Shown: one piece after another, positions 8,612 to 13,364 of the stretch | How the letters are laid out: each line of letters begins with the position of its first letter | Position numbering within the stretch: position 1 is the stretch's first letter | Source of the DNA: Terana coerulea | Lineage: Eukaryota > Basidiomycota > Agaricomycetes > Polyporales > Phanerochaetaceae | Reading direction: 5' to 3' | DNA: 13,364 nt | Assembly: GCA_024811115.1 (NCBI GenBank) | Contig: JAKOGH010000304.1 | Coordinates: 1 to 13,364 of the forward strand | The notes under the pieces: generated by a model | Told to the model about the DNA's origin: nothing | What the model saw: the letters and a program-made list of their open reading frames with translations, nothing else | Database searches by the model: none | Made by a program: the position numbers and the translations under genes

Positions 8612-10191
8612 ATGGAACCAGCCAGGTGCGCTTGCTGCGTATTATTACTATTATTACTTATGTCTTTACTATGGTACTCACTTCGGCGCCATAGTGATTC
8701 GGAGCCTGAGTCGGGCGCGTCCACACCATCTGTCAGGAGTCTAAACAGTCCGAGTCCTACGGACGACGGTCGTGATCTCGACCCAGGCAACATGCTAGGA
8801 CTCTTTCAGCTGCCCGACTTATCCGTCAACACCTCCATCTCCCCGGAGTCATCTCTGCTCAACGAGCTGATTTTAGGTCCAGTGATCACGCGAGAAGCGC
8901 AACCCCAAGACCTGGAATTGAAGGCAGATGTTATCGACAGCTCCCCGACAACTCTGACTCTCGATCTCCCACCGTCCCCGGGAGGTTCCATAGGGCGACT
9001 GTTGTGCAGCGCGGTTGAGCTAATCCACGACGTAGTCAAGGTGTCTGTCATACTCTGGATCCTCCTTGGGATACATCTGCTCTTCCCAACGCTTCACGAC
9101 TCCCTCCTCGCCACCGCAAAATCCTCTGTTTGTCTTTCACCGTTCCACACGTCCTTCTCAGCGTGCCGTGGTGCCCGCGATGTCGTAGTGATGCACGACT
9201 TCAACGCCCTTGCCCAGGTTCATTCAATAACCCTGTCCGCTCTGTACCACACTGCGACGGGAGTTTGGTTTCTCTCAGGCGAGCTTGCGCATCGCGGGCA
9301 CAACGTCAGAAGGCTCGCCGCTCACATCGGAGATAGCGCCCTGCCTACTGGGGATACTCTGCATTTCAATTTGCGCCTCGTTGACACGGCCACGAAGATC
9401 GCCGCAGCAAGCCTGCATAGGCTAGGAGCTGTAACGCAGGGTACCGTACAAAGGTGCATCTCTACTGCCATTCTGTACGCATAAAGTTCTAAACGCTTAT
9501 GATCGAACATAACATCAGGACCATCGACTCTTTTCAGCGCATTGTCCGTGTCGTACAAGACGTCGAGGCAACTTTTGTTCACGACGGGGCGTCGCTCCCT
9601 GCACTTGAAATTGAGCGGATGTTCCAAACGACCTTCCTCCTGGCCGTGTCCGAACTCCAGGAAGACTTCGAGAGGCTGCAAAACGTCACTCGTTTCGCAC
9701 AAACGGACCTGGAGACCCTTGGAGAACAAGTCAACGCTGTCGATGCCACAGCGCGACGCGAAGAAAGCGAGGTTCACCTCTCAATAGGCCGCATGCAGAC
9801 CCAGATGGCAAAGTCCTGGTTCGGAAGCACAAAAGCGAAACAGGAAGCGGCGCTGTACGGACTGACGGACGATGCGACGTTGATCAAGGCCATTCGCGAC
9901 GACTGCGCGAGCGCGCTCGAGATTATCATGCGGAGCGAGCGGGCGGTGGGCGAGATGCTCGCGCAAATAGAGTACCTGAGCAGCCTGCCGACAAGTCGCT
10001 TGATGCTCAACGGGACAGAACTACCGTCGCTTGTGCAGGAGATGAACGGCAAGGCACGGGAAATTATGGGAACCATGGGTAGCTTCTATCGGGCGAGGGA
10101 CCTTGAACGCGGCAAGGTGTGGGCAGCCTTCGACAAAGCCAAAGGTGCAGGTGCAGAGGAGCAGCGTCCGTTCGGCATTGGTATACCATAA
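8612..10191 (+). CDS. Single-pass membrane protein with long helical region, paralogue 2 (family not recognised)
   Basis: Exons 8612-8625, 8695-9453 and 9519-10191 give 481 residues. Introns are 8626-8694 (GTGCGC...CATAG) and 9454-9518 (GTGCAT...ATCAG), at the same places and phases as in the copy at 4776; the second intron is 65 bases in both. An in-frame TGA lies 15 bases before the ATG, supporting this start. Order as in paralogue 1: Ser/Pro-rich head with PESSLLN and LGPV, one hydrophobic segment at about 118-137 (VVKVSVILWILLGIHLLF), then DVVVMHDF, ELAHRG, NVRRLAAH and a helical tail (AIRDDCASAL, PTSRLMLNG, FYRARDLERG). Function is unknown; the shared frame and conserved tail suggest both copies were kept as proteins. 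Intron 1 is 69 bases with no in-frame stop, so retention would add 23 mostly hydrophobic residues near the N terminus. The gene converges on the MYND gene ending at 10305. Confidence 0.82.
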
Positions 10192-10304
10192 TGACATGAA
10201 GCTCGTTGTAGGGGCTATACATTTTTTCACTCGTTTAGAACAATCTCAAAAGAAACGTTCGTCCCTCTCTCTCGTACGGACAGGAAATATCATTGGTCCG
10301 CATA

Positions 10305-11219
10305 TCACTCGGTCATTGTATAGCACCTGCTCTTGTGTCCATCCTTCCACGCTTGTACTTGGCATTCCTTGCTGCAGTACCCTAACGTCCGACACTTCGC
10401 GCACAGTGCCAGCTTGCCCTCTTTCCCGCACTGGGCACACTTCTTCTTGTCCGTGATCTGTCCTAGCATACTGTCCCGAAGGGACGTAACGTGCTGCCCG
10501 GGCGGCCCCGGCTCGAGCTCGATGGCGTTCAGCATGCTCGCCAGCCGCTCGTGCGCGAGGCGCTCCTCCTCGTCGAGCTCGCGCACCCACGCCGTCTCGC
10601 CGTCGTGCAGCGCCCACAGCGTCGCCGCGAGCTTCGCGCGCGCGGCCTTGTCGACACACGCCTTCCCGTCGTCGCCCATGCCCGCATCGCACCACACGAG
10701 CAGGGTGCTGAGGAGCCCGCAGAGGTGGCCGGGCCCGGACGGCGGGAGGAAGCGGACGCCCTCGGTGAACGCGTGCGCGATGCGCGTCGGGACGCCGGCG
10801 AAGAGCGGGGAGCGCAGGCGGGCGCGGAAGTACGGGTTCACTTGCGGGTCGGGGAAGAGCGAAAGGATTTGGAGGAGGGTGGAGAAGGCGGTGTATTGCT
10901 TCTCGAAGGAGAGGCTCTGAAGCGTCCGCACGAGGGCCGGGAGGTGCTTCGCGGAGATAGCGAGGTATAGCAGATGGAACGCTTCTGCTGGAAAGTATGC
11001 CAGCATATTGAGCTATGTACCATGTTAGTTTTTGAATTGCCCAGTAATGAGCGATCTACGTACGTTACTCTGGACTGCGGCGAAGTCTTTATCCGAGAGG
11101 TCGGTATCCGTGGGTAGCGGGTCGTAAAGGTGAGCGGCATTGGCTATGTTTCCTGCCATGAGCTCCATGTCTGCTGAGAGACTGTAGGGTGTATGCTTAG
11201 GTTGCTGCTCTGCCGTCAT
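10305..11219 (-). CDS. MYND zinc-finger protein, paralogue A (287 residues)
   Basis: Exon 1 is 11219-11064 and exon 2 is 11012-10305, with a 51-base intron 11063-11013 (GTACGT donor, AACTAAC branch, CATAG acceptor) in phase 0. The C terminus is a complete MYND finger at about 244-282: CAQC, CAKC, YCSKEC, a Trp in QAW, and the closing HKSRC. About 190 residues before it form an all-helical-looking region (HLPALVRTLQSLSF, LQILSLFPDP, RLRSPLFAG, PSGPGH) shared with the copy at 11524. MYND fingers usually bind proline-rich partner peptides rather than DNA; no SET or other catalytic domain is present, so an adaptor or regulatory role is an inference. The stop lies 113 bases from the convergent gene's stop at 10191. 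The exon around 10480-10850 is much richer in G/C at third codon positions than the paralogue. Confidence 0.9.
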
Positions 11220-11523
11220 CGTCGTCTACTCTCAACAATGCAAGTGGTAGTGAGTAAAATGGTTTGTGTTAAGTTAGCTAGGCGCGACGAGAACTTATGC
11301 GGTCTACCATGTGAGTGGATTACGTTTGAATGGGTCCAGCCAGCCACGACCTGACCGCGTTGTGGTTCAGCACGGCTTCGGCGACTTCATGAGTTGCCCA
11401 TCATAAGGAGTGATGTTCGCACATTCATGAATACAACGTTCTTTTGATTGGATACACGACTATAGCATACCCAGATCAGGCAAGGTACACTAGCACGAAA
11501 ATAATCCATACCAAGTACATTCT
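11220..11523. other. Spacer between the two MYND paralogues
   Basis: About 300 bases with no supported gene. It should contain the promoter of paralogue A (minus strand) and the 3' end of paralogue B. No clear TATA element was seen. Confidence 0.4.
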
Positions 11524-12428
11524 CTACGTGTCACCAGCCATAGTATAACACCTGCTCTTGTGACCCTTTTTCCACGCCTGTTGTTGGCACTCCCGACTAC
11601 AATAGTTCACAGTCCGGCATTGCGAGCACAGCGCCAAGTTCTCTCTGTTCCTGCAGAACGTGCACGTGTCGATTCCAGCAATGTCACGTTGCAGGCGAGC
11701 GCGGTTCGACTTAAGGTAGTATCCAGGCTGGCCAGGCATGATCTCTACAGCCCTCAGAATGTTAGCTAGCCGTTCGATCTCGATGCGCTGCTTCTCGGGC
11801 AGCTGTTCGTAACTTCGACCTTCGATCAGGCTGGTGAGTTTTTGCAGAAGCCGATCCCGTACGTCCTTGTCTATAGACGCTTCCCCATCGTTCCCCATCT
11901 CTGGATCGCACCAATGCAGCATGTGGATGAGGAAAAGGCAGATGTGACCTGGTCCAGAAGGACGGAGCCAAGCGATTCCCTTCACGGAAGCGTTTGCGAC
12001 TAGTGTGGGTATGCCATTGAAGACTGGAGAGCGCAGGCGCAGACGATAGTACGGGTTCATGTCTGGGTTGGGAAACAGCGACAAGATCTGGATTAGGCTG
12101 GCGAGGGCTTGCGGTCGTGTTTCGTAAGACAGCGAGCGAAGCGTTCTGGTAAGAGCAGGAAGGTGTCTAGCGGCGAATGCCATGTAGAGGGGCTCTATCA
12201 CTGGGGGTGGCAGGACCTCAAGCGCGGGAGCTCAAGCCCGCTTCAGAGACAGGAGGCGGCGACATCGCTTGCAAGACGCACCTGGGTCTGGACTTCCCTA
12301 AACTCCTCCTGCGTAAAGTCCGTGCCGGCGGGCAGCGGCGTTACCAGCCGAGCGTTTCTGGCCAACAGGTCCGCCATGGATTCCATCTCCTGGCGAGGCG
12401 GCATCACTCGAGGCGCTGATTGGGACAT
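11524..12428 (-). CDS. MYND zinc-finger protein, paralogue B (279 residues)
   Basis: Exon 1 is 12428-12282 and exon 2 is most likely 12216-11524, with a 65-base intron 12281-12217 (GTGCGT donor, TTGAG acceptor) in phase 0. The site is the same as in paralogue A: FREVQTQ here, FAAVQSN there. The acceptor is the least certain point; an in-frame TGA at 12234-12232 makes some splice necessary. The MYND finger at about 234-272 is complete: CTFC, CSQC, YCSREC, QAW, HKSRC. The region before it repeats paralogue A's motifs (HLPALTRTLRSLSY, IQILSLFPNP, RLRSPVFNG, PSGPGH), and both proteins end in CYTM plus a few residues. A protein-interaction role is inferred from the MYND family; partners are unknown. 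The genes lie head to tail, consistent with tandem duplication. Confidence 0.88.
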
Positions 12429-12520
12429 GACCAGTAAAATTGTGTGGGAAGGCGGTGGTGGTAACGAGCAGAAAGAGGATGCACCTTTGTCTTCGCGTAA
12501 TTAGTGGCCCGCCACGCGAG

Positions 12521-12532
12521 AGTCACGTGACT
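12521..12532. promoter_or_regulatory. Palindromic CACGTG (E-box) site upstream of MYND paralogue B
   Basis: AGTCACGTGACT is a perfect 12-base palindrome with the core at 12524-12529, about 95 bases upstream of the minus-strand start at 12428. GTCACGTGAC is the preferred type of site for fungal bHLH factors of the Cbf1/USF class. Whether it is bound here is an inference. Confidence 0.45.
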
Positions 12533-12579
12533 GCCCGGCGAAACGGCCAGTAGAGACATGTTGTCTCTGGCTTAGCACA

Positions 12580-12588
12580 GCATATAAT
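12580..12588 (-). promoter_or_regulatory. Possible TATA element for MYND paralogue B
   Basis: On the minus strand the sequence reads TATTATATG, about 150 bases before the ATG at 12428. It lies upstream of the CACGTG palindrome with respect to that gene, which is unusual if both act in the same core promoter. Confidence 0.25.
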
Positions 12589-12591
12589 ACC

Positions 12592-12611
12592 AGTCCACAT
12601 GAGTCCACATG
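12592..12611. repeat. Tandem 10-base repeat, two copies
   Basis: AGTCCACATG occurs twice head to tail (12592-12601 and 12602-12611). No function is evident. Confidence 0.6.
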
Positions 12612-13101
12612 TCGGAGTTGGCACAGACCAGTAATCTCGAACATCCACGCTGACAAGTTTCCGGCCTTTTACACGTGCGGGTACGGTCTTGAACTCGAGT
12701 CTCACTCGGAGCACGTTGCATCACCGGCGGTGGAAGGGCGTCGCTCGGGGCGCCCGAGCCGAGGCCCGAGAATTGAAGACGAACGCTCACAATACTTGGG
12801 TGCGGTGAGCCACACAGCGTAACATGCACCAGCATACTAAAACAGTGCACAGCCCAATTGTTCATTTAACGTTCATGTGTGCGCACACCGCTTCAAGCAA
12901 GCTTTTGTCTCGGGGAACAAGAAGAATGGGCGTTTAGCGTGCCGGCATGGTGATGGCCGAAGACTTTGTGGCGTTCATGCTCACGGAAGCGAGTCGAAAT
13001 TCAGACAAGAGCAACCCAAGGACAAGGACACCGGTATCTCATCTCCCGTTCGCCCCAGCGCTCTATCATCTCTTTCTTTTACCTCCACCATCTACGCTAG
13101 G
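12612..13101. other. Stretch without a supported gene
   Basis: Only short overlapping frames. The end, about 13045-13095, is pyrimidine-rich like the leaders of the other genes here and may precede a gene at the right edge. Confidence 0.35.
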
Positions 13102-13364
13102 ATGACCTGGACAGTCATGGTTAGCCCTCCCGTTCCCTTCTACGACCGCGCGGGCGCGCGTCGCATGCTCCGCGGGTACCCAGCCTCCTTCGAAGTCTGG
13201 AAGCTCGGAAGACATTAGCGTTGGGCAGCGCGACTTCCTGGACAGGGTCGAGGAGACACTGTGCGGCGTTGTGGTGGCGACGAGGCTCAGAGGGCAAAGC
13301 GTCAACAAGGTGCGTCCTTCGCTGCGCCACATTCACAGCTGGGGCTGATGGGTGGCGTAGACAT
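13102..13364 (+). other. Possible 5' part of a gene running off the right edge
   Basis: A C/T-rich leader is followed by ATG at 13102, whose frame closes at TAG 13216. Another frame is open from 13106 to 13309 and reads like protein near its end (SEDISVGQRDFLDRVEETL and VVVATRLRGQSVNK), then meets a good donor, GTGCGT, at 13310. I could not find an intron linking the ATG to this frame, and the next exon would lie outside the window. It may be a truncated gene, a broken one or chance. Confidence 0.2.

Noticed and set aside
9322..9777. 151-codon minus-strand open frame
   Set aside because: Antisense shadow across exon 2, intron 2 and exon 3 of paralogue 2.
10333..10920. 195-codon plus-strand open frame
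   Set aside because: Shadow of the GC-rich MYND paralogue A exon; the minus-strand frame has a complete zinc finger.
12552..12568. Small inverted repeat AGAGACA-TGT-TGTCTCT
   Set aside because: A 7-base stem is short enough to be chance and nothing around it suggests a terminator or RNA gene.

Overview
The window looks like nuclear DNA of a filamentous basidiomycete, most likely an Agaricomycete. The evidence is short introns of 51-69 bases with GTRNGY donors, CTAAC/CTGAC-type branch sites and YAG acceptors, pyrimidine-rich leaders before the start codons, GC-rich coding exons, and protein types (RING-H2, C-terminal MYND) common in these fungi. There are no bacterial-style operons or Shine-Dalgarno sites. 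All gene models below were spliced by eye.

Layout, left to right. 1-1338 has no gene I can defend, only one doubtful open frame at 850-1164. 1422-2897 (+) is a RING-H2 protein with a coiled coil and a long proline-rich tail; its last junction is unresolved. 2898-4363 is a long apparently gene-free stretch. 4364-4612 holds a doubtful two-exon small ORF. 4776-6324 (+) and 8612-10191 (+) are tandem paralogues encoding proteins of about 480 residues, with a single membrane segment followed by a long, mostly helical region; both introns sit at equivalent places.

Between the two paralogues lies the most informative structure: a non-autonomous DNA transposon (6563-8026) carrying a second member of the same family (7213-7935) inserted in its right terminal hairpin. 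Each element has its own perfect 9-base target-site duplication, and the ends start with TAGTCTCG. Every end carries a subterminal hairpin. The hairpin stem sequences differ from end to end, yet each remains complementary to its own partner arm.

The right third holds two tandem MYND zinc-finger paralogues on the minus strand (10305-11219 and 11524-12428), each with one intron at the equivalent position. The last 900 bases contain a 12-base palindrome with a CACGTG core upstream of the second MYND gene and a possible truncated gene start at the right edge.

No shared pathway links these genes. The region reads as fungal accessory sequence built by local gene duplication and transposon insertion: RING and MYND proteins are presumptive regulatory or protein-interaction factors, and the membrane family is unrecognised.
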